DNA of 53,897 nt. Origin: Clostridiales bacterium (GTDB lineage: Bacteria; Bacillota; Clostridia; Christensenellales; QAND01). Numbering within the stretch: position 1 is the stretch's first letter; every line of letters begins with the position of its first letter. The notes under the pieces are model-generated. The model searched no databases, was not told the origin of the DNA, and worked only from the letters and a program-made list of their open reading frames with translations. This document shows positions 9,828-20,581 of the stretch, one piece after another. The DNA lies in NCBI GenBank assembly GCA_015056185.1, contig SVGV01000002.1, forward strand, positions 1 through 53,897, in the 5' to 3' direction. The position numbers and the translations under genes were made by a program.

Positions 9828-10724
9828 TTACGGTTTGCAGGAGGTACAGGGGGTAAACCCTTGCTGGATGAGCAGGCTGCGGCTGCCGGTGAAATCCTGG
9901 CGGTTCTTTTTGTTCATATCCTTTGCGCCGGAGCAGCTGGGCAGGTGGAACTTTTTGGAACTGGTGTTCAGCACAAAGGTGCCTTCGTCATCGGCGTCGA
10001 TCTCCACCGCGCGGCTTTCGCCGGTGGCGTAGTCGATCTCCACCCCCGGCTGTACATTATAAATGTACACGTTAAAGCAGATGCCGTCGCCCTTGTCCTC
10101 TACAGAATAGGCTTCCATCTGGACGCCGCTGGCAACCAAGTCATCCCCGTTGTAGATGGGGGTCACCCGGTACAGCACGTGGCAATCCGTTTCCTTTACG
10201 TAGTCAGCCACCATGTTTTCAAAGGGGAGCATGCCCTCCACATTAAAATACCGGGTACCGGTGATCAAATTCTTTTCGTTGTCGTTTTCCCCCGTCAGCT
10301 GAAAGCCGATGAGGTGGCAGCGGTTATAAAGGTACCGTCCATCCACGAAATCATAGGGCACATTGACCCAGCCGGAAGGCTTTACATGGCTGATGCTTTC
10401 CCTGTCCTCCGTGGGCATCAGCTCCTGGCCCACGCAGGCCTCAGCCACACCGCAGCGGCCAAGCCGATCCAGTCTGCTGAAGGATTCATAGGCTTTTGTG
10501 GTATGGTCATCCTCCGTAAAACCCGGGATGTTGTTGTTGATGGTGCAATAGGCCTCACCGGAGTATTCCGGCACATCGGCAACGGATACGGCATTGGCGG
10601 CGCCGCCCTTGTTGAACATGCCGTCAAAGACGCCGGACTCCCACAAAAAGACCGCGAGGGCCAGGATCAGCACCAGTATGGTCACAAAGCTGGATTGTTT
10701 GCCTTTGGGTTTACGGTTGCTCAC
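9828..10724 (-). CDS. DNA/RNA non-specific endonuclease with N-terminal membrane anchor and C-terminal Cys-rich metal-binding tail
   Basis: VNVPYDFVDGRYLYNRCHLIGFQLTGENDNEKNLITGTRYFN (NucA/EndA-type); FHLPSCSGAKDM...GFTPCTSCKP tail. Confidence 0.82.
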   Translation of the reverse strand: MSNRKPKGKQSSFVTILVLILALAVFLWESGVFDGMFNKGGAANAVSVADVPEYSGEAYCTINNNIPGFTEDDHTTKAYESFSRLDRLGRCGVAEACVGQELMPTEDRESISHVKPSGWVNVPYDFVDGRYLYNRCHLIGFQLTGENDNEKNLITGTRYFNVEGMLPFENMVADYVKETDCHVLYRVTPIYNGDDLVASGVQMEAYSVEDKGDGICFNVYIYNVQPGVEIDYATGESRAVEIDADDEGTFVLNTSSKKFHLPSCSGAKDMNKKNRQDFTGSRSLLIQQGFTPCTSCKP

Positions 10725-11106
10725 GGGTATAAACCTCCCTTGTGATGGTTTCGTGGGATGTGCCCTTAAAGTCCATCCCTTCTAAGTAGGTAAAGCCTTC
10801 TAAGGAAACGTCAAAGTATAGATCAGCGGGGTACCGGCGATTCCATCGGTACAGCACGATGGTATCCACCCCATCCATAAACGGGGCGGGGGAGCAGAAC
10901 TCTAAAAAAAGATGCTCGCAGCCATGGGCATCGGAAGATGGCACCACGCTTGTCTGTAAAAACAGCGCCTGAGAGCGTGCATCCATATAAAGGGGAGCAT
11001 CGCCGCAGCGTAGTGCGATATCCTCATACACTGCCCGGTCCCGGCTTTGCCTGCGGCCCATAAAGGCCATGCCCAGCTTATCATCCACGCATACGTACAG
11101 CGTCAT
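10711..11106 (-). CDS. hypothetical protein, overlaps start of nuclease gene
   Basis: 131-aa ORF MTLYVCVDDKLGMAFMGRRQSRDRAVYEDI...; 14-nt overlap with the nuclease gene. Confidence 0.6.
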   Translation of the reverse strand: MTLYVCVDDKLGMAFMGRRQSRDRAVYEDIALRCGDAPLYMDARSQALFLQTSVVPSSDAHGCEHLFLEFCSPAPFMDGVDTIVLYRWNRRYPADLYFDVSLEGFTYLEGMDFKGTSHETITREVYTREQP

Positions 11107-11275
11107 GGGCTCCTCCTAACAGGTATATTCCAACTACTTACATCTTAGTATACTATGCATCTTGTGTGAAGTCGAGCAGAAACCACAAGATGTTGATGCA
11201 CCATCGCACCCGATCGGCAAATAAAAAAACACCGGCCCTAAAATGGGGTCAGTGTTTTGGGCGTAAGGTTTACCG

Positions 11276-11878
11276 TCAGATCACCTTTTTGCACCAGTGG
11301 CGCCTGCCGCATTTGGGGCACTTTAAGTAACGGGTGGTCCCCATATGCATGGCCCACAATGCTTCTGAATAGGTCGGTATGATCTCAATTCCACAGCGTT
11401 TGCACTTGTAAGCACCGATGCTCACCTCAAGCTTAAGGGCGTAAAAGCAGGGGATCAAAAACACCACCGTGATCAAAAGCACGGTTATGATTTGCAGCGT
11501 TCCCTCCGGCATCAAAAATGCCGCCAGGAAGATCCCTGAAAACATCGCAGTCATACTGATGCCCAAAATGACCCACATGGTGGTCAAAAGGGCCTTGTTT
11601 TTCTCCTCTAACGATTTGGACAGATCCAGCAAAAGCTGTTCGTTTTTCTGATTCCCGTTTTCCATGGCATGTTCCTCCCCACTTAATAATTCGTTTACAC
11701 TGATCTCAAGTATCACGCACAACTCAAGCATTAAGGATGTATCGGGCATGGATTTCCCTGTTTCCCATTTGGATACCGCCCGATCGGTGATGCCCAGTTT
11801 TTCTGCCAGCTGCATCTGAGTCAGATTCACTTTTTTTCTGCGCTCGGCTATAAATTTGCCGATCTTCGCTTGGTTCAT
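11276..11878 (-). CDS. XRE-family regulator with two TM helices and C-terminal zinc ribbon
   Basis: IGKFIAERRKKVNLTQMQLAEKLGITDRAVSKWETGKSMPD; TM segments; YKCKRCG...LKCPKCGRRHWCKKVI. Confidence 0.8.
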   Translation of the reverse strand: MNQAKIGKFIAERRKKVNLTQMQLAEKLGITDRAVSKWETGKSMPDTSLMLELCVILEISVNELLSGEEHAMENGNQKNEQLLLDLSKSLEEKNKALLTTMWVILGISMTAMFSGIFLAAFLMPEGTLQIITVLLITVVFLIPCFYALKLEVSIGAYKCKRCGIEIIPTYSEALWAMHMGTTRYLKCPKCGRRHWCKKVI

Positions 11879-12060
11879 GGGCTGCCTCCTTTCGCTTAAA
11901 AGATAGTGTAAACAGGCCCAAAAGAACACGAACCGGTGGTTGAGTGAGGAGGGGATCCACCATCGATCGTTCGTTGGGCGGGCACTTTTCTATTATACCA
12001 CGGTGGTACTGCCGCCTTTGCGGGCCTGCTTACGAAGTGCTCAATTCTATGATGCACAAA

Positions 12061-12092
12061 ACAAAGCCACTACCCGAAGGGGTAGTGGCTTC
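12061..12092 (-). terminator. hairpin downstream of the interrupted lipoprotein gene
   Basis: aaagccactacccgaaggggtagtggctt. Confidence 0.6.
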
Positions 12093-12119
12093 AATCTGAA
12101 TGATAAATTGGAATTTGGC

Positions 12120-12536
12120 TTAATCGGTGATCAAATCATAATCGAAGAAATGATACTTTGCTTCTGCCCAACTCAATATATCAGAATATGAAACATTATC
12201 ATCTGCAATGTATGTTACACCATTGATAGAGATACATGCCTCTCCAAACAAAATAACAACCTCTTCTGTATTCTTTGAGTATTTATGTGGATTGAATATA
12301 ATTCGATACACCCAATCGCCAGTAAACTCTACTTCTGCTTACTTAAGCATCAAACCATCAAAGATATCTAATGAATCAATTTCACTCGTAATCAATTTAT
12401 ATCCGTTATCTTCATTGTATTCAAAAGTTGCAACAGCGCAATCTGATACAGTTTCTCTTTTCGTTTGATGATTGGATGTGCAAGCCGATAGAACGAAGGC
12501 ACAAGACAATACTAAAACGAATGTTATCAACTTTTT
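12120..12536 (-). pseudogene. small lipoprotein gene interrupted by one in-frame TAA
   Basis: MKKLITFVLVLSCAFVLSACTSNHQTK...DGLMLK* then, in the same frame, AEVEFTGDWVYRIIFNPHKYSKN...DYDLITD; ORFs 12339..12560 and 12120..12311 share frame. Confidence 0.6.
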
Positions 12537-12572
12537 CATGCAATCACACTTCCTTGTCAAATAGGGATTTGT

Positions 12573-13097
12573 TTATTTCAAACCGCATTCTTTGTACAGC
12601 TCTTCGATGCATGGCGATTTATACTCTATGTATCCGTCTATATCATTGGGGTATAATTCAGCGGCTTTTTCTTTTACCAGGCTATACTTTCTAACCGCTT
12701 CGGGATTGCTTCGAAGATAATCTCGAAAGGAAATATGACGACGCAATTCTTTCGAGTATTCCGGGCATACATACAGGTGATGCATTTGCAGATGCTCTTT
12801 TCCCAAATACCCAAAGGCCTCTCGATCCGGAATACCAAGGTCACCTTCGTGGATATAGCCGATCCCTTTCAAACCTTCAACCACCGCATGAAACGCTGTG
12901 TAATCCTTTATGATCACATCGATATCAATGCAAGGTTTGGCAGACATTCCTTCCACAGAGGTGCTTCCAACGTGTTCAATGCCGATGATCAAATCGCCGA
13001 CTGCCTCTTTGATCTCACCCTTTATTCTTTCAAATGCTGATGGCCACGCCATATCGTATGGTATGACTCGCACATTTTTCGTCCGCATATAGCTCAC
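12573..13097 (-). CDS. GrpB family protein (UPF0157, nucleotidyltransferase-like)
   Basis: VRVIPYDMAWPSAFERIKGEI...IEHVGSTSVEGMSAKPCIDIDVII. Confidence 0.88.
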   Translation of the reverse strand: MSYMRTKNVRVIPYDMAWPSAFERIKGEIKEAVGDLIIGIEHVGSTSVEGMSAKPCIDIDVIIKDYTAFHAVVEGLKGIGYIHEGDLGIPDREAFGYLGKEHLQMHHLYVCPEYSKELRRHISFRDYLRSNPEAVRKYSLVKEKAAELYPNDIDGYIEYKSPCIEELYKECGLK

Positions 13098-13151
13098 CTA
13101 TAAATTCTTGTTTTCAAACTGATTATTTCATAAATATAGCAGCTTTTCAAT

Positions 13152-13769
13152 GATGCCCGAAAGGATGGCCGCATAGCGGCAGTTAGCAGCTTGGCGCTGC
13201 CTGCGCTGCTGCACCCCACCTCGCTCGCTCTGCTCGCTGGGTTCTCATCTTTGTGATACATAAAACAAAAACACCACCCGGGAAGGGTAGTGTTTTTGTT
13301 TGGCGTACCCGAAAGGATTCACGAGCGGCACTGGGGCAGTGCCGCCCCCAGTCCGGGGCACTCGTTAACCATCCACAGGATGGTTAACGCCCCTTCAGGT
13401 CGTGCCCTTCGAATCCTCTCGTTTACAAAATAAAACACCAAAACCTAAAAAGGTGTTGGTGTTTTATGGCGTACCCGAAAGGATAGCCGCATAGCGGCAG
13501 TTTGCAGCTTGGCGCTGCTTGTGCTGCTGCACCCCCCTCGCTCGCTCTGCTCGCTGGGTTCTCATCTTTGTGATACATAAAACAAAAACACCACCCGGGA
13601 AGGGTAGTGTTTTTGTTTGGTGTACCCGAAAGGATGGCCGCATAGCGGCAGTTTGCAGCTTGGCGCTGCCTGCGCTGCTGCACCCCACCTCGCTCGCTCT
13701 GCTCGCTGAATTCTCATCTTTGTGATACACAGAAATAAAAAAGCCACACGGATGTGTGACTTTTTTATT
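13152..13769 (-). repeat. tandem array of ~150-166 bp units carrying copies of the tRNA-Arg 3' end, downstream of tRNA-Arg
   Basis: ggcgtacccgaaaggat-type anchors at 13152 (degenerate), 13302, 13468, 13619 and, in the tRNA itself, 13771; spacings 150, 166, 151, 152 bp; each followed (minus strand) by a terminator-like hairpin. Confidence 0.85.
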
Positions 13770-13846
13770 TGGCGTACCCGAAAGGATTCGAACCTTCGGC
13801 CTTTAGAGTCGGAGTCTAACGCTCTATCCAGCTGAGCTACGGGTAC
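13770..13846 (-). tRNA. tRNA-Arg (anticodon CCG), CCA encoded
   Basis: GTACCCGTAGCTCAGCTGGATAGAGCGTTAGACTCCGACTCTAAAGGCCGAAGGTTCGAATCCTTTCGGGTACGCCA; anticodon loop CTCCGAC. Confidence 0.95.
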
Positions 13847-13902
13847 ATACCGTTAGCTTTTAGATTATAGCACAAGAGGTTTTTAGGTTCAACCTTAAAA
13901 AT

Positions 13903-13925
13903 CAAAGGCCCCTAGGGGCCTTTGT
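13903..13925 (-). terminator. hairpin at 3' end of htrA-like gene
   Basis: caaaggcccctaggggcctttg. Confidence 0.6.
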
Positions 13926-15061
13926 TATTCATACTCGATCTCGCTCATATCCCCAACCTCTACCGAGATCTCAAGTTCGTTGCTGCCCCGGCGGATGGTG
14001 AGCACCATCTGATCCCCGATGGATTTCTTATTCAGAGCAGCCATGTAATCCTCGCTGCTGGCGATGCCGACGCCATCCACCGCGATGATCACATCCAGCG
14101 CGCGGATGCCCGCCGCCCCGGCCGGGCCGTTTGCCACCACTTTATCCACGATGACCCCGCTTGCAGCACCATCGGAATACACCACGATGCCGATGCCGGG
14201 CCGGCTGACTTTGCCTTTCTGGATCAGCTCTTCTGCGATCATTTTGGCGTCATCCACCGGGATGGCAAAGCCGATGCCCTCTGCATAAACGGTATTGCCG
14301 TTTTGGTCATACCCGCTGATGCGGCTCTTTAAACTGTTGATGCCGATGAGCTGCCCCTTGGCGTTAAACAGACCGCCCCCGCTGTTGCCGGGGTTCATGG
14401 CGGCGTCCGTCTGGATGTAGCGGATGGAAGCGCCGTCGGTGGTGATGGTGCGGTTTAAAGCGCTGATGTACCCCACGGATTGGGAGTTGCCCACCGTGCT
14501 GCCAAAGGGATTGCCGATGGCTACGGCCAATTCACCGACCTTCAGTGTGGAGGAATCCCCCAGTTCTGCTGCCTTTAGCCCCTGTTTTTCCACCTTGATC
14601 ACCGCAAGGTCGCTGGATGCATCCGCTCCGATGGCCTTTGCCAGCAGTTTGGTGCCATCGTTTAAGGTGACGTAAATGCTGTTGGCATCTTCAATGACGT
14701 GGCAGTTGGTCAAAATGTATCCGTCGCTCTTTAAGATCACGCCGCTGCCCACATCGGTGATGTGCTCCTGCCCGGCGTACTTGCCAATGGTGGAAACGGT
14801 GGCGGATTCCACATACACCACGCTGTCCATGCACTTTTGCGCAACGGCAACGGCAGGGTTCTCGTACCCGCCAAGGTTAATGACGGTATCTCCGCTGCCC
14901 TGTACCGTGGTTTGGGTTTCCCCCTGGGGCATACTGCCCTTGAGTACCACGGGGATGATCAAACAGGCAATGAGTACCCCAACAAGGGCAGAGGCGATCG
15001 CGGTGGTAAATAAAGGCCAAAACATACTTTTGGGCCGTTTGTATCGGTTGTTGTCTTCCAT
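13925..15061 (-). CDS. HtrA/DegP-like trypsin-type serine protease with PDZ domain
   Basis: LTNCHVIEDA, SDLAVIKV, AMNPGNSGGGLFNAKGQLIGIN; N-terminal TM; C-terminal PDZ. Confidence 0.92.
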   Translation of the reverse strand: MEDNNRYKRPKSMFWPLFTTAIASALVGVLIACLIIPVVLKGSMPQGETQTTVQGSGDTVINLGGYENPAVAVAQKCMDSVVYVESATVSTIGKYAGQEHITDVGSGVILKSDGYILTNCHVIEDANSIYVTLNDGTKLLAKAIGADASSDLAVIKVEKQGLKAAELGDSSTLKVGELAVAIGNPFGSTVGNSQSVGYISALNRTITTDGASIRYIQTDAAMNPGNSGGGLFNAKGQLIGINSLKSRISGYDQNGNTVYAEGIGFAIPVDDAKMIAEELIQKGKVSRPGIGIVVYSDGAASGVIVDKVVANGPAGAAGIRALDVIIAVDGVGIASSEDYMAALNKKSIGDQMVLTIRRGSNELEISVEVGDMSEIEYE

Positions 15062-15092
15062 GGGACGCTCCTTTTTAGGCAAGAGCCTTAGT

Positions 15093-15512
15093 TTAAGCGC
15101 CTCTATTATAATCCAAACGGGCAGAAGTTGGGTAGTCAGTCTTGCTGCCATTTTTGTCGACTACATGGATGGATGCGCCGCACCCCTCCATCATGCCCTT
15201 AATAAAGCTGCTGTCCGCCGTACTTCCCTGGCCCAGCACCACATGGGCCGCATTGCGCTTATGGATAAAGCTCAGCGCGGTGGAAAGGACGTCGCAATGG
15301 TAAAACACCGTCATCTCCGCCCCGGCCTCCCGGGATGCGGAAAACAGATATTCCAGCGCTTCGCCGCAGCTGCGGGGGGCCACCTTTAAGGGCACCACAC
15401 TTAAAACATACAAGGGCAAGCTGTTTTCCACGGAAATACGACTTCCTTCGTGGATGAGCCGCACGCAGCTTTGCTGGTCGGTCACGCATACCACTACGGA
15501 TGGCTGATTCAT
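15093..15512 (-). CDS. universal-stress-protein-like (UspA fold) small protein
   Basis: MNQPSVVVCVTDQQSCVRLIHEGSRIS...HVVLGQGSTADSSFIKGMMEGCGASIHVV. Confidence 0.6.
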   Translation of the reverse strand: MNQPSVVVCVTDQQSCVRLIHEGSRISVENSLPLYVLSVVPLKVAPRSCGEALEYLFSASREAGAEMTVFYHCDVLSTALSFIHKRNAAHVVLGQGSTADSSFIKGMMEGCGASIHVVDKNGSKTDYPTSARLDYNRGA

Positions 15513-15631
15513 AAAAAACACCTCCTAATTAAGGGTACCCCATTTCAGAGGCAGCACCGTGAAGGAAAGCTGACGGATTTTTTAGGCCAAGGTGTATTGT
15601 ATGCCCATGGGGCAAAAGATGCAAAAATCCG

Positions 15632-17434
15632 TCACAGTGCCCGGCGTACCGTAAAAGTAAAGGCGGCACCTTTGCCCACTTCGCTTTCCACCCAAATGCG
15701 CTGGCCCATGAGCCCAAGGGCCTTCTGTGCGATGGATAGCCCAAGGCCGGTACCGGGGCTTGCATAGCTGGTATCCTCTTTATAAAAACGGTCAAACACC
15801 CTTGCAAGAGACTCACGGGGGATGCCGCAGCCCGTATCCGTTACGGTGATGTAAATGGTGCTTTCATCCCATTTGGCGGAGTATTCGATCTTCCCGCCGC
15901 TGGGGGTAAACCGCAGGGCGTTATCCGTCAAAATGACGAGCACCTGTTCCATCCTGTCGCTGTCCGTCAGGGCAGGGGGGCAGGCGGCCAGGCTTTGGTG
16001 CAGGATGATTCCCACACCCTTTTCCTCCGCCAAAGGCATCAAAGGCTCCAGGGAATCCCGCACAACATCGTAAAGGTCCTCTTTGCGGATGTCCGCCTGG
16101 GCACGGCCTTCCTGCAGGCGGGAAAGCTCCAATAAATCATCGATGAGCCTGCTCAGCCGCTGAGATTCCTTTAAGATCAGCCCATAGTACCGCTGGCGGT
16201 CCTCCTCGTTTGTGATGATGCCGTCGTTTAAAGTCTCCGCAAGGCCGATGAGGGAGGAAACCGGCGTCCGCAATTCGTGGGATACATTGGCCACGTATTC
16301 CCGCCTGGTCTTTTCCAGCTGCTCCGATTCGCTGATGTCGGAAAACAGCACAACGGCCCCTTCACAATCCCCTTTGCTGCCCACCATGGGGGATAGGATG
16401 ACACGCAGCATCCGCTCCCCGGAGGCCACCTGTTTTACCGCTGTGCTCTTGGTGCCGGTGACGATATCCACATCGGCAATGGCAGAGCGCAGCGCAGGGG
16501 TGTTTGTAAGGGCGTTTATGGATGCATCAGCAGGAAGCCCCATCAAGGTATACAGGGCGGGATTGGCATGGGTAATGGCGCCATTTACATCCAGGGCCAA
16601 AATGCCTTCGTTTAAGCCATCCAGCAGCTGCAGCAGGCGGTTGCGCTCCAGAATAATGGCGCCGATGCTGTCGCTGAGCTGGGCTGCCAAATAGTTTAAG
16701 GTACGGCCCAATTCGCCGATCTCCCCCCGGGCAGTCTCGTTGGCCCGGGCGGAGTAATCCTCACCGGCAATGGCAAGGGCCACCTCCCGCATCTGTAAAA
16801 TGGGGCGGCTGATGCTGAGGGATGCAAAATAGCTTAAGATCAGCATCATGCAAAATACCGTGATGAGGCTGATGAACAGGGTGGTGTTCAGGCTTTGGAA
16901 GGCAGCGTTTACTTCCTCCAGGGTTTTCGTCAAAAACACCGCACCGATGATGCTCCCCTCTGCAGTGATGGGTACCCCCACCAACAAACAGTTGCCCCTG
17001 CCGTCCATCAGATCCACCGCGGTGCTCACCACCATGCCGTTATAGACGGAATCCCGGTAGGGCGCAAGGAGATTCAGCGTTTGTTCAGAGGGGGAGTCCA
17101 TCGTCTGCGCCGAACGGGTAAAGATGATCTCGTTCGTATCCTTCACATAGGCATACATGTAGGAATTCAAAATGGATTGCTCATTGATGAGGAGATCGCC
17201 GATGGTTTTAAATGCGTAGTTCTGGTCATAGTCACTGATGTATTTGGATTCCATGATGTACATATGCATCAAATCGGCTGCGGCATAGGCCCGGGGCAAA
17301 AGCTCTTTCACCTTGGCTTCTGCCATCTTGCCCGGGGCGATGGTGGCGTAGATGACAGCAATGAGCATGGTGGCCATGGCAAGGCTGGCCGCCACCACCG
17401 TAAGGATGCGCTTTAAAACAAAGCTGCGGTTCAT
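15632..17434 (-). CDS. sensor histidine kinase (HAMP-PAS-HisKA-HATPase, PhoR/WalK type)
   Basis: YVANVSHELRTPVSSLIGLAETL; DNALRFTPSGG; DTGCGIPRESL; FDRFYKED; GTGLGLSIAQ. Confidence 0.95.
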   Translation of the reverse strand: MNRSFVLKRILTVVAASLAMATMLIAVIYATIAPGKMAEAKVKELLPRAYAAADLMHMYIMESKYISDYDQNYAFKTIGDLLINEQSILNSYMYAYVKDTNEIIFTRSAQTMDSPSEQTLNLLAPYRDSVYNGMVVSTAVDLMDGRGNCLLVGVPITAEGSIIGAVFLTKTLEEVNAAFQSLNTTLFISLITVFCMMLILSYFASLSISRPILQMREVALAIAGEDYSARANETARGEIGELGRTLNYLAAQLSDSIGAIILERNRLLQLLDGLNEGILALDVNGAITHANPALYTLMGLPADASINALTNTPALRSAIADVDIVTGTKSTAVKQVASGERMLRVILSPMVGSKGDCEGAVVLFSDISESEQLEKTRREYVANVSHELRTPVSSLIGLAETLNDGIITNEEDRQRYYGLILKESQRLSRLIDDLLELSRLQEGRAQADIRKEDLYDVVRDSLEPLMPLAEEKGVGIILHQSLAACPPALTDSDRMEQVLVILTDNALRFTPSGGKIEYSAKWDESTIYITVTDTGCGIPRESLARVFDRFYKEDTSYASPGTGLGLSIAQKALGLMGQRIWVESEVGKGAAFTFTVRRAL

Positions 17435-18117
17435 GGGCGCACCTCAAACTTGTAGCCCACCCCGTAAAGGGTGCGGATGGCAAAGCTGTCATCCTGGGGC
17501 AGCTTATGGCGGATGCGCTTGATCTGGGTATCCACCGCACGGGTGTCGCCGTAGTAATCGTACCCCCATACTTTGTTTAAGATGGTCTCCCTGTCAAACA
17601 CCTGACCGGGGCGGGAAAGCAAAAGGTTTAAGATCTCCACCTCTTTGGGGGTGCAGATGATGGGCTTTCCGTCGTAAAGCACCTCGTACTTTGCAATGTT
17701 TACGCTCAGCTTGCCCGCTCGCAAGATAGTCTCCTTGGCCTCATGGGCGGATTCATGCTTGCGGCGCAAAACGGCTTTGACCCTTGCAACCACCTCCCGG
17801 GGGGAAAAGGGCTTTACAATATAATCATCCGCCCCCAGTTCCAGCCCCAGGATGCGGTCCACCTCATCCCCACGGGCGCTGAGCAGCAGCACAGGCACGC
17901 TGCTTTCCTTGCGGATGCGGCGCATCACATCGATGCCGGAAAGCCCCGGCATCATGATATCCAGTATGATGAGCTCCGGCTGGTGTTCCTGGTATAGCTT
18001 AAGGCTGTCGGGGCCGTTTGTGGCGGAAACAAAGGTGAACCCTTCACTTTTTAAATATGCACCCAGGGTCTCGTGGACCACGGGGGAATCGTCGCAGATC
18101 AAAATCAGTTTATCCAT
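17431..18117 (-). CDS. OmpR-family response regulator
   Basis: LILDIMMPGLSGIDVMRRI, LSARGDEVDRILGLELGADDYIVKPFSPREVVARV, winged-helix DTRAVDTQIKRIRHKL; 4-nt overlap with kinase. Confidence 0.96.
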   Translation of the reverse strand: MDKLILICDDSPVVHETLGAYLKSEGFTFVSATNGPDSLKLYQEHQPELIILDIMMPGLSGIDVMRRIRKESSVPVLLLSARGDEVDRILGLELGADDYIVKPFSPREVVARVKAVLRRKHESAHEAKETILRAGKLSVNIAKYEVLYDGKPIICTPKEVEILNLLLSRPGQVFDRETILNKVWGYDYYGDTRAVDTQIKRIRHKLPQDDSFAIRTLYGVGYKFEVRP

Positions 18118-18544
18118 CTTGTTACCTCATCTTCAGGTTAAGGCCAAAGACCCATTTTAATTATAAAGGAAGGCAGCGCCTGCCGACAACAAAGACAGAT
18201 AACTGACACACTTGTTCACAATTGTGACACGATTCCACTCTTTCTTTGACACGCAAAGGGGCTAAGATGCTCTTACAACAGTTAAGGGAACACCCCTCCT
18301 CCACAAAAAGCAATGCAGCGATGAAAGGCCCTAAGCGTAGGGTCTTTCGTCGTTTTGGGCATAATTGCCATTAAAATAGTGCAAATAGGGCGAAAGGCAG
18401 TTTTTCTCCATCAAAAAGAGAAATGTTTCACAAATCACTTGCTTTTTGACATGGTTACTATAAAATGGTTTGTGTAGAAAAATGCATACCCCCAGGGGTT
18501 CCATTTGCACCTTAAATGAGAATTTTATATAAGGAGTGATCGTC

Positions 18545-19732
<1,188 letters not shown>

Positions 19733-19792
19733 GTACCCAAGGGGGAGGCAGCCCCTCCCCCCATCAATATTGATTTTAGGAGGAATTCCATC

Positions 19793-20548
19793 ATGAGAAA
19801 GCCCATCATCGCCGGCAACTGGAAGATGAACAAAACCCCCAGCGAAGCCAAAGAGCTCATCGAGGCTTTGAAGCCCCTCGTTGCCGATAACAACGAAGTA
19901 ACCGCTGTTGTATGCCCCACCGCTGCCAGCCTTTTGATCGCCAAACGCTACCTCGAGGGCAGCAACATTCACCTGGGCGCCCAGAACATGCACTGGGAAG
20001 AATCCGGCGCTTTCACCGGCGAAGTTTCCCCCGTTATGCTGAAGGAAATCGGCGTAGAGTACGTCATCCTTGGCCACAGCGAGCGTCGTCAGTACTTTGC
20101 TGAAACCGACGAGACCGTTAACAAGAAGGTTCTTTCCGCTATCGCTCATGACCTCATTCCCATCATGTGCGTAGGCGAGACCCTGGAAGAGCGCGAAGCC
20201 GGCGTGACCGATACCCTGGTAGCCGGTCAGGTCAAGGCTGGCCTCAAAGATGTTGCTGCTGCTGACATCGCCAAGCTGGTCATCGCTTATGAACCCGTAT
20301 GGGCCATCGGCACCGGCAAAACCGCTACCGATGAAGAAGCCAACCGCGTCATCGGCATCATCCGCAAGACTGTGGAAGAGATCGCCGGCACCGAAGCTGC
20401 CGAGGCAGTTCGCATCCAGTACGGCGGCAGCATGAAGCCCGCTAACGTAAAAGGCCTGATGGCTCAGCCCGAGATCGACGGCGGCCTCATCGGCGGCGCT
20501 GCTCTGAAGGCTGAGGACTTCTCTGCCCTCATCAACTACCAGAAATAA
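19793..20548 (+). CDS. tpiA: triosephosphate isomerase
   Basis: [41 protein letters not shown]. Confidence 0.98.
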   Translation: MRKPIIAGNWKMNKTPSEAKELIEALKPLVADNNEVTAVVCPTAASLLIAKRYLEGSNIHLGAQNMHWEESGAFTGEVSPVMLKEIGVEYVILGHSERRQYFAETDETVNKKVLSAIAHDLIPIMCVGETLEEREAGVTDTLVAGQVKAGLKDVAAADIAKLVIAYEPVWAIGTGKTATDEEANRVIGIIRKTVEEIAGTEAAEAVRIQYGGSMKPANVKGLMAQPEIDGGLIGGAALKAEDFSALINYQK

Positions 20549-20581
20549 ATCGGCAAATTCTGCTGATCACAGGAGGATACC

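Noticed and set aside
11990-12050. T-box remnant (ccacggtggtactgccgcctttgcgg)
   Set aside because: Only loosely resembles GGTGGTACCGCG, lacks stem I motifs and has no downstream plus-strand gene.
13423-13747. Small ORFs over the tRNA-Arg array (RASEGGAAAQAAPSCKLPLCG repeats)
   Set aside because: Repeated peptide simply reflects the DNA repeat unit; no SD and overlapping frames.
13152-13769. CRISPR array
   Set aside because: Period is ~150 bp with short partial repeats and conserved rather than unique spacers; no cas genes.
13152-13769. Insertion sequence or ordinary MITE
   Set aside because: No transposase ORF, and unit ends match the adjacent tRNA rather than a fixed TIR; a decayed element cannot be fully excluded.
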